Shown in pieces: positions 35,698 through 44,426 of a DNA stretch of 64,000 bases (positions are counted from its first letter, which is position 1; every line of letters starts with the position of its first letter). Source of the DNA: Streptomyces sp. DvalAA-43 (GTDB lineage Bacteria > Actinomycetota > Actinomycetes > Streptomycetales > Streptomycetaceae); the NCBI RefSeq assembly GCF_900091725.1, contig NZ_FMBW01000066.1, positions 39,505-103,504 on the forward strand, written 5' to 3'. The notes beneath the pieces are model-generated. The model made no database searches. It saw only the letters and a program-made list of their open reading frames with translations, and was not told the DNA's origin. The position numbers and the translations under genes are program-made.

Positions 35698-36749
35698 GGG
35701 CCAGGAAGTGGGTGGTGCGCGAGCACATCGAAGGCGTCCCCGACGTCGAGCGGGTCTACGGACAGGTCGAGGAGGATCTCGACACCGAACTGGCCCCGGA
35801 CGAGATGCTCCTGAGGACGCGGTACGTATCGGTGGACCCCTACCTCCAGGGCATCGCGCTGGACACCCCGCTCGGTGGGCACATGGGGGCCGACTCGATC
35901 ATGGAAGTGCTGGAGGCGGGTCCGCGCGCGGCCCACCGGCCCGGTGATCTGCTCCAGGGCTTCGGCGGCTGGCGCACCCATCTCGTCAGCAACGGCGCGG
36001 CCACCCCGTGGTGGACCGGGACGTTCCCGATGGTCTTCCCGGCCTTCCGCCGCCTCGATCCCCGCTGGTACGACGACGCGCTGCCGCTCCCCACCGCGCT
36101 CAGCGCCATGGGCGGCCCCGGCATGACCGCCTGGGGCACCCTGACGAAGTTCATGTCGGTCCGCCCGGGGGACACCGTGGTGATCAGCGGCGCCTCCGGC
36201 TCGGTCGGCTCGCTGGTCGGCCAGATGGCCAAGCTCGCAGGGGCCCGCGTGGTGGGCACCACGTCGACGACGGAGAAGGCGGACTACCTCGACGAGCTGG
36301 GATTCGACGCGGTCATCGTCTACCGCCACGGGGACAACCACGAGGCCGTCCGGGACGCGCTCCTGTGGGCCGCACCGGACGGCGTCGACAAGTACTTCGA
36401 CAATCTGGGCGGCACCGTCACCGACGCCGTGTTCTCCATGCTCAACGTCGACAGCCAAGTGGCCGTGTGCTGGCAGTGGGCCACCCAGGTGGGCCGCGAC
36501 GTCACGGGTCCGAGGCTGCTGCCGCAGATCATGTTCCCGCGCGCACATGTGCGGGGCATCTTCTCGCTGGAGTGGTTCACCGAGGAGAACTGGCGCGCAC
36601 TCCACGACGAGCTCGGCGGCCTGATCCGGCGGGGTGAGGTGCGCTGCGGACACACCCTTCACCACGGCTTCGAGAACATCCCCGACGCCTACCGCAGTCT
36701 CTACCAGGGCACCGACGGAAGCCGGGGCAAGGTCCTGGTCGAACTCTGA
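35694..36749 (+). CDS. ftdE: FtdE-like NADPH-dependent MDR reductase/alcohol dehydrogenase
   Basis: A 351-residue medium-chain reductase without the structural zinc Cys cluster, so of the quinone-oxidoreductase/leukotriene-B4-dehydrogenase kind. The N-terminal GroES-like part has YVSVDPYLQGIA, and the Rossmann part has DTVVISGASGSVGSLVGQMAKLAG with the NADP-type GTTSTTEKADYL after it. In PTM biosynthesis the corresponding enzyme (IkaC, OX4) closes a ring by hydride-triggered Michael-type attack. Together with two PDH-like enzymes it predicts a 5-5-6 ring system. Its start overlaps the ftdD stop (ATGA), and AGGAAGGG supplies the ribosome site. Confidence 0.9.
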   Translation: MRARKWVVREHIEGVPDVERVYGQVEEDLDTELAPDEMLLRTRYVSVDPYLQGIALDTPLGGHMGADSIMEVLEAGPRAAHRPGDLLQGFGGWRTHLVSNGAATPWWTGTFPMVFPAFRRLDPRWYDDALPLPTALSAMGGPGMTAWGTLTKFMSVRPGDTVVISGASGSVGSLVGQMAKLAGARVVGTTSTTEKADYLDELGFDAVIVYRHGDNHEAVRDALLWAAPDGVDKYFDNLGGTVTDAVFSMLNVDSQVAVCWQWATQVGRDVTGPRLLPQIMFPRAHVRGIFSLEWFTEENWRALHDELGGLIRRGEVRCGHTLHHGFENIPDAYRSLYQGTDGSRGKVLVEL

Positions 36750-36825
36750 TCCCGGCCCCGCACCACCGCGTCCCCCGTCAGCCCCGTCCAGCGGTTCACC
36801 GTATCCGTGCAAGCCAGGAGGTCCT

Positions 36826-38028
36826 GTGTCCTGCCCCGCCGACGCCCACGTCCGCCCCGGCCCGTCCATGCCCCCGCTGCACCGTCTGTCGTTCGGCCCC
36901 GCCGGACCGCCCCGGCTCATCGATCTCCCCGATGGGACACGGGCCTGGATGGTGAGCCGCTACGCCGATGTCCGCAAGGTCCTCACCGACAGCCGATTCG
37001 GACGCGCGGGGCTCCACACGGCCGACGCCCCGTCGCTGTCGGGCGAATCCGGCCTGGTGAGCAGCCTCGACCTGATCTTCAACCAGGACGGCGAGGACCA
37101 TCTGCGTCTGCGCCGCACCATGCGGCGTGCCTTCACACCGAGGGCCGTCGCCCGATGGCGGCCGTGGATCGCGACGATCGTCGAACAGTGCCTGGACGAA
37201 TTCGCGGGCAGCGCACGCCCGGCGGATCTGGTGGCCGGCTTCACACTGCCGTTGCCGGTCGCGGTGGTCAGCAGGCTGATGGGCCTCGATGCCGAAGCCC
37301 GGGAGCGGCTGCGCCACTGGAGTCAGTACGCCTTCTCCGACGGTTCGCATCCCGAGGAGGAAATGGCGTCCGCGCTGGCGGAGTTCGCCGCGTTCGGAGC
37401 GGAGCTGCTGGCAGAGCGGAGGCGGGCACCGGGCGACGACCTGACCAGTGTGCTGGTCACGGCGGCCGACGAGGAGGGGGGTGTCCCGGAGAGCCAACTC
37501 ATCGACCTGGTCTGCGGATTGGTGGTGGGTGGCCATGACAGCACCATGACGATGCTCGGTAACTCGCTGCTCTATCTGCTGGGCGAACGGCCGGAGGTCT
37601 GGCCCCGTCTCGGGACGGACGAAGAGGCCGCCGGGGCGCTCGCGGAGCGCCTGCTCCATCTGATTCCGCTCGGCGACGACCGGGGGACCGCGCGCCACGT
37701 CGCCGTCGACACGGAGGTCGGCGGCGTGGTGATCCCGGCGGGTGCGGTGGTACTCGCCGAATGCGGCACCGCCAACCGCGACCCCGAGGTGTTTCCGTCC
37801 CGGCCGTTCGAGGACCTCTTCGCACCCCTGGCGGCGCCGACCCTGTCGTTCGGCGCGGGCGCGCATTACTGCCTGGGCGCCTGGCTGGCCCGGCTGGAGC
37901 TCCAGCTCGCCCTGCACCGGCTCGCCGCGCGCTTCCCCGGACTGCGCCTGGCAGAGCCCGCCGACGCGGTCGAGTGGCATCTGGGCACCACCTCCCGCAG
38001 TCCGCGGCGGATCGCCGTCACCTGGTAG
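36826..38028 (+). CDS. ftdF: FtdF-like cytochrome P450 with a non-canonical ExxR region
   Basis: About 400 residues. The heme ligand is Cys349 in FGAGAHYCLGAWLARLEL, and the I-helix oxygen motif is GGHDST (235-240). The K-helix, where ExxR is expected, reads LAERLLHLIPLG, so the Glu and Arg of the motif are Arg275 and His278. A few Streptomyces P450s are known to lack the motif, so this need not mean inactivity. In PTM clusters FtdF-type P450s oxidise the finished carbon frame late in the pathway; the position cannot be predicted here. GTG 36826 follows AGGAGG four bases away. It ends the cluster and converges with an NmrA gene. Confidence 0.88.
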   Translation: MSCPADAHVRPGPSMPPLHRLSFGPAGPPRLIDLPDGTRAWMVSRYADVRKVLTDSRFGRAGLHTADAPSLSGESGLVSSLDLIFNQDGEDHLRLRRTMRRAFTPRAVARWRPWIATIVEQCLDEFAGSARPADLVAGFTLPLPVAVVSRLMGLDAEARERLRHWSQYAFSDGSHPEEEMASALAEFAAFGAELLAERRRAPGDDLTSVLVTAADEEGGVPESQLIDLVCGLVVGGHDSTMTMLGNSLLYLLGERPEVWPRLGTDEEAAGALAERLLHLIPLGDDRGTARHVAVDTEVGGVVIPAGAVVLAECGTANRDPEVFPSRPFEDLFAPLAAPTLSFGAGAHYCLGAWLARLELQLALHRLAARFPGLRLAEPADAVEWHLGTTSRSPRRIAVTW

Positions 38029-38051
38029 GAGACCGTTCGCGTGGGCGGGCG

Positions 38052-38903
38052 TCAGGCGGGCTTCGGCCAGTCCTGGGCGTCCGCCCACGCGGCGTAGGGC
38101 GTCCAGGGAACGGTGGGGAACTGCGTCCGCAGCGCCGCCAGGTCCACCTGGTAACCGGTGTTCACGAAGAAGTTGTACATGGCGAACATATCGGGGTTGC
38201 GGGTGCGCAGGTCCTCCAGCGACGACTGACGGAACTCGACCGTGCCGCCCGCGGCCCGTCCGATCTCCGCAGCCATCCGTAGTGGCGTGGGATCGTCGCC
38301 CGCCACCTCGACCCGCTGCCCGATCCAGCGGTCCGGGTCGGTGACGACCGCGGCCACGACACGGCCCAGATCCTGCCGCGCCACCTGCTGAACAGGGGTG
38401 TCGCCGGGAACCGGCATGGTGAGGAGGCCGGCGGCCACCTCGTCCAGACCGCCCAGGGCGTTGTCGTAGAAGTAGGTCGGCGCCACCACCGTCGCCGGCA
38501 GCCCCGAGGCGGCCAGCAGTTCCTCGGTCCTGGCCTTGGTCTCGAAGTGCGGGACACCGGTGTCACGGTCCGCACTGGCGACCGAGGCCATCACCAGATG
38601 GGGCAGGGCGGCGTCCGCGGCCGCCCGTACGATCGCCGCGCCCTGGGCGACCTCGGCGTCCAGGCCGTCCTGGAACGGGGTGGTGACGGCGAACGCGGCC
38701 GCCGCGCCCCGGAACGCGTCGGCGAGCGAGGCCGCGTCGAACAGATCCCCCGGCACGACCTCCGCCCCCGCAGCCGCCAGCGACCGGGCGCGCCCGCCGC
38801 CGGGATCGCGCACCACCGCCCGCACCGGACGTCCCGCTTCCAGCAGGGCGGCAACCACCGCGCCACCCTGCCCACCGGTCGCGCCGAGTACCGCGATGGA
38901 CAT
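38052..38903 (-). CDS. NmrA-family NAD(P)-binding protein
   Basis: A 283-residue Rossmann-fold protein with the atypical SDR motif AVLGATGGQGGAVVAALLEAG, NADP-type VRDPGGGRARSLAAAGAEVVPGDLFD, and the NmrA-like LVMASVASADRDTGVPHFETKARTEELL. These proteins act as reductases or as redox sensors that bind NADP. No clear catalytic Tyr-x-x-x-Lys is seen, so a sensor role is as likely. AGGGAG precedes ATG 38903. It converges with the PTM P450, only 23 bases apart, and probably lies outside the cluster. It may be co-transcribed with the kinase upstream. Confidence 0.8.
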   Translation of the reverse strand: MSIAVLGATGGQGGAVVAALLEAGRPVRAVVRDPGGGRARSLAAAGAEVVPGDLFDAASLADAFRGAAAAFAVTTPFQDGLDAEVAQGAAIVRAAADAALPHLVMASVASADRDTGVPHFETKARTEELLAASGLPATVVAPTYFYDNALGGLDEVAAGLLTMPVPGDTPVQQVARQDLGRVVAAVVTDPDRWIGQRVEVAGDDPTPLRMAAEIGRAAGGTVEFRQSSLEDLRTRNPDMFAMYNFFVNTGYQVDLAALRTQFPTVPWTPYAAWADAQDWPKPA

Positions 38904-38977
38904 GAGATCTCCCTGGCCGAGCGACATGTGTCCATGGTGACCAGACCCGGCCGGGGCTGCCACCGGGAGACGGGGAC

Positions 38978-40795
38978 TCAGCCTCCGGAGCCGGAACCGG
39001 CCGCGTTGCGCCAGACGGTGAGATCGAGTGTCATGTACGTGCTGGGGGACTCCTCGCCCGAGAGCCCCTGGACCGTCACGAGGCCCATGTGCCCCGTCCC
39101 CGTCGTGACACAGATCTGCCGCCCCTTCGAGACCGTGTTCAGGTAGATGGTCTCGGTGAACCGGGTGTCCGCGCGGCAGGCCTCCAGCGACCCCTCCTGC
39201 CCCGGATCGAGCAGCACCAGGCTGCCGCCCGTGGACTCCGCGTCGAGATATCCACCGGTGTCGTAGGAGAGTTCGTACCCGCCGTCCTCGCCCTGCTGGG
39301 GCCGGACGTGGTCGTCCCCGAGCGTCAGGTGGTAGCCGGCCGTCAGATTGATGCCCTTGTACTCGACGGGCTTCGGCCGGGGCTTGGCGCTCGGCTTGGC
39401 GTCCGCCTCCTTGTTCCCGTCGTTCCCGTCCTTGGCCGGGTCGTCCGTCTGCTTGCCGTGCGAGGAGCTGTCCGCCCGCTTCTCCTGGCCGTTGTCCTTG
39501 AGCAGCACGTAGAGAGTCCCGCCGCCCACCACACCGAAGACCAGCGCGGCGGCGAGGGCGAGGACCACACGCCGCTTGCCGGAGCCCTCGGGCCGCCCGG
39601 GAGCCTGGGGCACGGGCTGACCGGGGTACGTCGGCGCATGGGCCGGCATCTGGGTCGGGGCGTAGGCCTGGGCGTGTGCCTGGGGCGGATGGGGCGTCGG
39701 GTACGGGGGCTGAGGCGTGGGCGGGAGCTGGGAGGGCTGAGCGGGCTGGGTGGGCTGGTACGCCGCATGCGGGCCGAAGCCCGGGGGAGGGGTGGCCGGT
39801 GCGACCGGTGCGGTGGGCGAGTAGCCCGAGGGCGGGGCGGACGCGGGGGGCGGCGGCGTCTGGACCGGCGCCGGGGCCGCCGCGCGTACCGTGATGTCGG
39901 CGGTGACCGGGGCCGGCAGCCAGTCCTCGGGGCGGCGCAGCACGGTCCCCGCGTTCGCGGACTGGCAGAGCGCGATGACCTCGGCGATCGACGGCCTGGC
40001 GGCGGGATCCTTGGCGAGGCAGCGGCTGACCAGCTCCAACAGCCGCTGCGGGACGCCGGTGAGGTCCGGCTCCTCGTGGACGATCCGGTACAGGACACCG
40101 TGCGAGGTGCCCTCGCCGAACGCCGGGGCCCCCGTCGCCGCGTACACCGCCACCTGGCCGAGCGCGAAGACGTCGGTGGCCGGGGTCACCCTGCTCCCGG
40201 CGGCCTGCTCCGGCGCCATGAACGAGGGGGTGCCGATGGTGACGCCGCTGCCGGTGAGCGAGGTCGCGTCCGCGGCGTGGGCGATACCGAAGTCGATGAC
40301 ACGGGGTCCGTCCGAGGCGAGCAGCACATTGGACGGCTTCAGATCGCGGTGGACGATGCCCGCGCCGTGGATGACGTGCAGCGCCTCGGCCATCCCGGCG
40401 ATCAGCAGCAACACCGTCTCGACGGGCAGCGCCCCGTGCGCGACGACCGCGTCGGAGAGCGAGGGGCCCGGCACGTACGCGGTGGCCAGCCACGGCTGCG
40501 CGGCGTCGGTGGCGGCGTCGATGACCGGCGCCGTGAACAGGCCCTGCACGCGCTGCGCGGACTTCACCTCCTGGGCGAACCGGCGGCGGAATTCGGCGTC
40601 CTCGCCGAACTCGGGCCGGATCACCTTGATGGCCACGGGCCGCCCGCCGGGTGTGTACGACAGGTACACCTTGCCCATACCGCCCGCGCCGAGCTTGGCG
40701 GCGAGCCGGTATCCGGCGATGGTGGTCGGGTCGTCTCCGCCGAGCGGCTGGAAGACCTGGAAGGCCCGTCCCGGGTCCGGCTGCTGACCACTCAT
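38978..40795 (-). CDS. Transmembrane Ser/Thr protein kinase (PknB-like)
   Basis: About 605 residues in three parts. The N-terminal kinase domain (about 25-285) has LGAGGMGKVYLSY, VAIKVI, HRDLKPSNVLL, DFGIAH and APEQAAG, all residues needed for catalysis. A long Pro/Ala/Gln-rich juxtamembrane stretch follows, then a single membrane segment (RRVVLALAAALVFGVVGGGTLYVLL). A charged linker leads to an outside domain of about 130 residues, KGINLTAGYHLTLGDDHVRPQ onward, of unknown fold; it lacks PASTA repeats. The ligand and targets are unknown. GTG 40798 and ATG 40795 are both possible after GGGGGAG. Confidence 0.9.
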   Translation of the reverse strand: MSGQQPDPGRAFQVFQPLGGDDPTTIAGYRLAAKLGAGGMGKVYLSYTPGGRPVAIKVIRPEFGEDAEFRRRFAQEVKSAQRVQGLFTAPVIDAATDAAQPWLATAYVPGPSLSDAVVAHGALPVETVLLLIAGMAEALHVIHGAGIVHRDLKPSNVLLASDGPRVIDFGIAHAADATSLTGSGVTIGTPSFMAPEQAAGSRVTPATDVFALGQVAVYAATGAPAFGEGTSHGVLYRIVHEEPDLTGVPQRLLELVSRCLAKDPAARPSIAEVIALCQSANAGTVLRRPEDWLPAPVTADITVRAAAPAPVQTPPPPASAPPSGYSPTAPVAPATPPPGFGPHAAYQPTQPAQPSQLPPTPQPPYPTPHPPQAHAQAYAPTQMPAHAPTYPGQPVPQAPGRPEGSGKRRVVLALAAALVFGVVGGGTLYVLLKDNGQEKRADSSSHGKQTDDPAKDGNDGNKEADAKPSAKPRPKPVEYKGINLTAGYHLTLGDDHVRPQQGEDGGYELSYDTGGYLDAESTGGSLVLLDPGQEGSLEACRADTRFTETIYLNTVSKGRQICVTTGTGHMGLVTVQGLSGEESPSTYMTLDLTVWRNAAGSGSGG

Positions 40796-40880
40796 CACTT
40801 ACGTCTCCCCCGTAGAACGCCGATGTCGAAACGGCACCTTATACAAGGACGGGCCGTCGGCGCGGCTTCCGGTCAGGTGT

Positions 40881-42128
40881 TCAGAGCCGGGAGGACGCCA
40901 CCGGTGGGTCCGGTCGCGGATCCCGGTCCTGGGGCAGCCTGCGCGCGGCGTACACGCCCGCGCCCGCCGCCAGCAGCACCACGCAGCCCGTGAAGACCAG
41001 CCCGGCCGGGCGCAGCCCGAGCAGCACGGCCAGGGCGCCGACCCCGACCACCGGCACGGAGATCCCGGCGTAGGCGACGACGAAGAACGCCGAGATGGTG
41101 CCGCCGCGATGCTGAGCCGGGGCAGCGCCGCCGATCAGGGTGAGCGCGGCGCGGAAGGCCAGGCCCTGGCCGGTGCCGCCGCACAGGGCGCCCAGGACGA
41201 GCAGCGGCAGGGATTCGACGAGCAGCGACGAGGCCACCAGCAGCAGACCGGCGACGAGGACACCGCAGCCGGCCGGGAGCGCGCGGCGTGCGCCGATCCG
41301 TCGAGTCAGGGACTGCCCGGCGGTCGAGGCGAGGAACACCGAGAAGACCACGGCGCCCGCGACGGCCAGGTTGTGCACCCCCAGCGTCTTCGCGGCGAAG
41401 CTCGGTGCGACGGCGGTGAACAGGCCGAGCAGTGCGAACCCCGCGAAGGCCGCCAGCGAGGCGGGGAGGAAGACCGTCTTCACCTCGGGTGGAACGGACA
41501 GTCCCTGCGGCCTCAGGGGTGGCAGGCGCTTCGGCTCGGCGACGGTCTCCGGCAGGAGCCAGGTGATCCCGCAGGCCGCCGCCACCAGTCCCAGGTGGAC
41601 CCAGAACGGAAGCGTCAGCGGCCAGGGCGTGTACTGCGCGAGGATCCCGGAGAGCAGTGGCCCGCAGCCCAGGCCTCCCATGTTCGCCGCGGTGGCGGCG
41701 AACCCGGCGCGTGCCCGGTGCTCCGGTCTCGCCAGTTCGATGACGGCCGCCGTCGCCGCGCCGCTCAGCAGCCCGGCCGCGCAGCCGGACAGCATCCGCC
41801 CCGTGAAGAGCAGCGGCAGCCCGCCTTCGAGCAGGAAGCATGCCGCGCTTGCCGCCGACAGTGCCAGGGCGCACAGGAGGACGGGTCTTCGGCCGACCTC
41901 GTCGGAGTAGTTTCCCGCGACCAGCAGCACCGTGATGACCGCGACTGCGTAGACGGCGAAGACCACGGTCACCATCAGCTCGGAGAACCCGATCTGCTTC
42001 TGGTAGAGCCCGTACAACGGGGTGGGCAGCGTGGTCCCGGCCATCCCGATGGCGAACACCAGGGCCGCGGCCACGTAGCCGGGGCGCCGTCTTCCGCCGA
42101 CTTTGGATGTGCAGTCGCGAATGTTCAT
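40881..42128 (-). CDS. MFS transporter (sugar/drug efflux type, 12 segments)
   Basis: About 415 residues with 12 hydrophobic segments. The loop 2-3 motif is GNYSDEVGRRPVLL and the first segment carries GMAGTTLPTPLYGLYQKQIGFS, the phrase common in Streptomyces multidrug-type MFS proteins. Three in-frame starts lie close together; ATG 42128 has GAGG eight bases ahead and is preferred over 42134 and 42137. It follows a small secreted-protein gene by 48 bases in the same direction. The substrate is unknown. Confidence 0.82.
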   Translation of the reverse strand: MNIRDCTSKVGGRRRPGYVAAALVFAIGMAGTTLPTPLYGLYQKQIGFSELMVTVVFAVYAVAVITVLLVAGNYSDEVGRRPVLLCALALSAASAACFLLEGGLPLLFTGRMLSGCAAGLLSGAATAAVIELARPEHRARAGFAATAANMGGLGCGPLLSGILAQYTPWPLTLPFWVHLGLVAAACGITWLLPETVAEPKRLPPLRPQGLSVPPEVKTVFLPASLAAFAGFALLGLFTAVAPSFAAKTLGVHNLAVAGAVVFSVFLASTAGQSLTRRIGARRALPAGCGVLVAGLLLVASSLLVESLPLLVLGALCGGTGQGLAFRAALTLIGGAAPAQHRGGTISAFFVVAYAGISVPVVGVGALAVLLGLRPAGLVFTGCVVLLAAGAGVYAARRLPQDRDPRPDPPVASSRL

Positions 42129-42176
42129 ACACATCACCTCGCGGCCGGTGCCCCGGCGCGGCCGGGCCCGGGAAGG

Positions 42177-42650
42177 TCAGTCCCAGAGCTCGCGCGTCAC
42201 GACCCGCTCCGTGTGCGCCGGGGTGCCGTCGGTGTAGACGAGGTGGAGCTGGGTGAACTGACGCTGTTCCGGATGGGCCTGCCAGGTCTCCGGGTGGTCC
42301 AGCCGCACGATGACGGGGTAGGAGTGGAACGTACCCGCCGCGCAGTAGGGCTGACAGTCGTTCACCGCGTCGAGCGCCGTGCCCATGGCCGACGCCGGAC
42401 CCCAGTGGGACCAGTGGATGTCGACGAGGCGGTTGTTGCCGTCCCCGCAGGCCAGCAGGAAGTCGCCGGGGCGTACCTGCGCCTGTGAGAAGCAGTCCAC
42501 GGCCACCGCGTGAGCCGACGGGCGGGACTCCGCGGATGCGGATACGGACGCGGCTGCGGATACGGCGGCGGACGCCGGTACGGGAATCGCCGCCGCGAGC
42601 GCCGCGGTGGCGCACAGCATGACCGCTGTCCTGAGCTTGCTCTTCTGCAT
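42177..42650 (-). CDS. Small secreted protein of unknown function
   Basis: A 157-residue protein with a clear signal peptide (MQKSKLRTAVMLCATAALAAAIPVPASA) and a Ser/Ala-rich stretch before the folded part. That part has three or four Cys (VDCFSQ, LLACGDG, NDCQPYC), Trp-rich HWSHWGP, and a His/Asp-containing end. No catalytic signature is apparent. GAGGAG sits just before ATG 42650. It precedes the MFS gene, probably in one transcript started at a promoter carrying a 14-bp palindrome. Confidence 0.7.
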   Translation of the reverse strand: MQKSKLRTAVMLCATAALAAAIPVPASAAVSAAASVSASAESRPSAHAVAVDCFSQAQVRPGDFLLACGDGNNRLVDIHWSHWGPASAMGTALDAVNDCQPYCAAGTFHSYPVIVRLDHPETWQAHPEQRQFTQLHLVYTDGTPAHTERVVTRELWD

Positions 42651-42768
42651 GTCGGCTCCTCGGCTGCCTCATGTCGAGCCCACGCCGCCCCGGGCAGTCG
42701 TCGGGCGTGGCGCCCTTCTTCCAGCCGTCGTTCCTGCATCGACAATATGGCCACACCCAGTGATACAC

Positions 42769-42782
42769 CACCCGTACGGGTG
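42769..42782. promoter_or_regulatory. 14-bp perfect palindrome in the promoter of the secreted-protein/MFS genes
   Basis: CACCCGTACGGGTG (42769-42782) is a perfect palindrome about 120 bases ahead of the secreted-protein start. On the leftward strand it fits between a TGTTCT and a TATCAC spaced 17 bases apart, so it may lie inside the promoter, a place favoured by TetR- or MerR-type regulators. No regulator gene lies next to it. Confidence 0.5.
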
Positions 42783-42859
42783 AGAACAGTGTAAAAACGG
42801 TGCGAAAGGTATTCGGGTCGTCATCCGAAGGTTTGTTACCGGCCGGGGGTGTGTTCCGG

Positions 42860-44317
42860 TCACTCCGGCGTTCGGACGGCGCTGTTCGTGCGTTCCGGGG
42901 CCGATTCGCTCGCGTGCTCCAGGGCCGATTCCCACTCCGCGCGTGCGGGGCCGTCGTACGCGGGCGTGAAGTCCGGGTGTGCGTCCAGCCAGTGCGCCAG
43001 ACGGGCGCGCACCTCTTCGGTGCTGTACGCCCGATCGGCGGTCAGGACGAGATGGCGGGCCTTCGCCCGTGCGCGCATGACCATCGGGTCGTCGTGCGCG
43101 CAGGCAAAGAGGGCGGCCCGCTCGCGAGCGGCCGCGGTGGGAGGTTCGGCCGACGCCCGTGCGGGGTCGGCCAGTTGGGTCGCGTTGGCCCGGTCCGCGG
43201 CGACCTGGGCGTCGAACCACGGGCGCAGGGCTCGCGCGAGCCAGCGGTGGTACTCGGCGGCGAACGAGGCCGGGTCCGGGGCCGTGTCGGCGTGCTGGGC
43301 CACCCACTGCGCCGCCCACAGGGCCATGGCCACCCCCTGCCCCATCGTGGGATTGGTGTACGCCACCGAGTCCCCGACGCCGACGAGACCGGTGACCACG
43401 GGTCCGTCGGCATCGGCCGGCGCGGCCCAGCGATTGTGCAGGCCCCCCATCGCGAGCACCCCGGAGACCGGCTCCGGATCCAGCGCCAGCCAGGCCGCGA
43501 TGGCGGGGAACGTCCGGGCGGCCCTCTCGAACACGGCGGGGTCCCGCAGGGCCGCGCGGGTGGGGTCGGCGGTGGAGACCGTCAGGGACGCCGCGAAGAC
43601 GCCGTTGTCCGACGGGAACACCCCGCCGACGGCGAAGGCCGAGACCGAACCGGCCTTGACGCGTCCGGGGTCACGTGGTCCGTCGGCGCGCAGCCGGTAC
43701 CAGCGGCAGAAGTACGCGATTCCCACCAGGTGGTTCTCCGCGGCCGCGTCCCGGCAGCCCGCCTCGGAGAGCCAGCCGGACACCGGGGAGCGGCGCCCGC
43801 CGGCGTCGAGCACCAGATCCGCCTCGTACGTCCCTGACGCGGTCCGCACCCCCGTGGCCCGGGGCAGGTCGCCGCGCCGGTCGACGAGAAGCCCCTCGAC
43901 GGGTTCCCCGAGCCGCACGTCGACACCCGGCTCGCGGCGCACCGCATCGTGCAGTGCGGCCTCCAGCACGATGCGCCGGGTCTGGACGGTGACCAGGTCC
44001 TCGTCCCCCGGACGGGCTGGCGGACGCTCGGCGAACCAGTCGAGCTCGTTGCGCTCGCGGGCCCCCATGCGCAGCATCGCGCGGTACACGTCCGGAGCCT
44101 CCGCGCGCAGCACGGTCCGGACCGGGGCCAGGAGTCCGTGCGGCTGGACCGCGTGCGGCACACCGGGGCGGTGCCAGCCGAAGAAGTCTCCGTCGATGTC
44201 GGCTCCCGGCCGGTGGCCGTCCCGCTCGAACAAGGTCACCCGATGCCCCCGGCGCCCCAGGAACAGTGCCGCGGCCAGTCCACCCGGTCCGCCGCCGACT
44301 ATCGCAACCCGTGTCAA
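42860..44317 (-). CDS. FAD-dependent oxidoreductase (halogenase/monooxygenase-like)
   Basis: About 485 residues. The N-terminal VAIVGGGPGGLAAALFLGRRGHRVTLFERD binds FAD, LVLDAGGRRSPVSGWLSEAG is the middle 'DAGG' motif, and VGVGDSVAYTNPTMGQGVAMALWAA is the second FAD motif. No WxWxIP tryptophan-halogenase signature is seen, so a monooxygenase or dehydrogenase is likelier. The start is TTG 44317, because GGAGGGG lies six bases before it; GTG 44332, 15 bases upstream, would place that RBS inside the gene. It follows the TetR gene by 109 bases in the same direction. Confidence 0.78.
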   Translation of the reverse strand: MTRVAIVGGGPGGLAAALFLGRRGHRVTLFERDGHRPGADIDGDFFGWHRPGVPHAVQPHGLLAPVRTVLRAEAPDVYRAMLRMGARERNELDWFAERPPARPGDEDLVTVQTRRIVLEAALHDAVRREPGVDVRLGEPVEGLLVDRRGDLPRATGVRTASGTYEADLVLDAGGRRSPVSGWLSEAGCRDAAAENHLVGIAYFCRWYRLRADGPRDPGRVKAGSVSAFAVGGVFPSDNGVFAASLTVSTADPTRAALRDPAVFERAARTFPAIAAWLALDPEPVSGVLAMGGLHNRWAAPADADGPVVTGLVGVGDSVAYTNPTMGQGVAMALWAAQWVAQHADTAPDPASFAAEYHRWLARALRPWFDAQVAADRANATQLADPARASAEPPTAAARERAALFACAHDDPMVMRARAKARHLVLTADRAYSTEEVRARLAHWLDAHPDFTPAYDGPARAEWESALEHASESAPERTNSAVRTPE

Positions 44318-44426
44318 TGTGGTCCCCTCCACGCCGTGTTGCGAACCAACCGTATCCCAGGGGCCGGGGCACGAATCGCCCCCGGCGGCCGGTGACGACC
44401 ACGGCAGGCAGGCGTGGCAGGGGTGT

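Larger units (their letters stand above)
21828..38028 (+). other. Polycyclic tetramate macrolactam (PTM) biosynthetic gene cluster, ftdA-F type
   Basis: Six same-strand genes in the order hydroxylase/desaturase, PKS-NRPS, two phytoene-dehydrogenase-like flavoproteins, MDR reductase, P450. This order is that of the frontalamide cluster and of the related Streptomyces clusters for alteramide and HSAF-like compounds. One PKS module is used repeatedly to make two polyene chains, which the NRPS part joins to the two amines of ornithine; the flavoproteins and reductase then close the carbocycles. No regulator, exporter or resistance gene is included. The genes overlap or lie within about 75 bases, so they are probably one operon. 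Confidence 0.93.

Noticed and set aside
38052..38903. NmrA gene as the seventh gene of the PTM cluster
   Set aside because: It is on the opposite strand, converges with the P450, and no PTM step needs it; it groups with the kinase gene instead.
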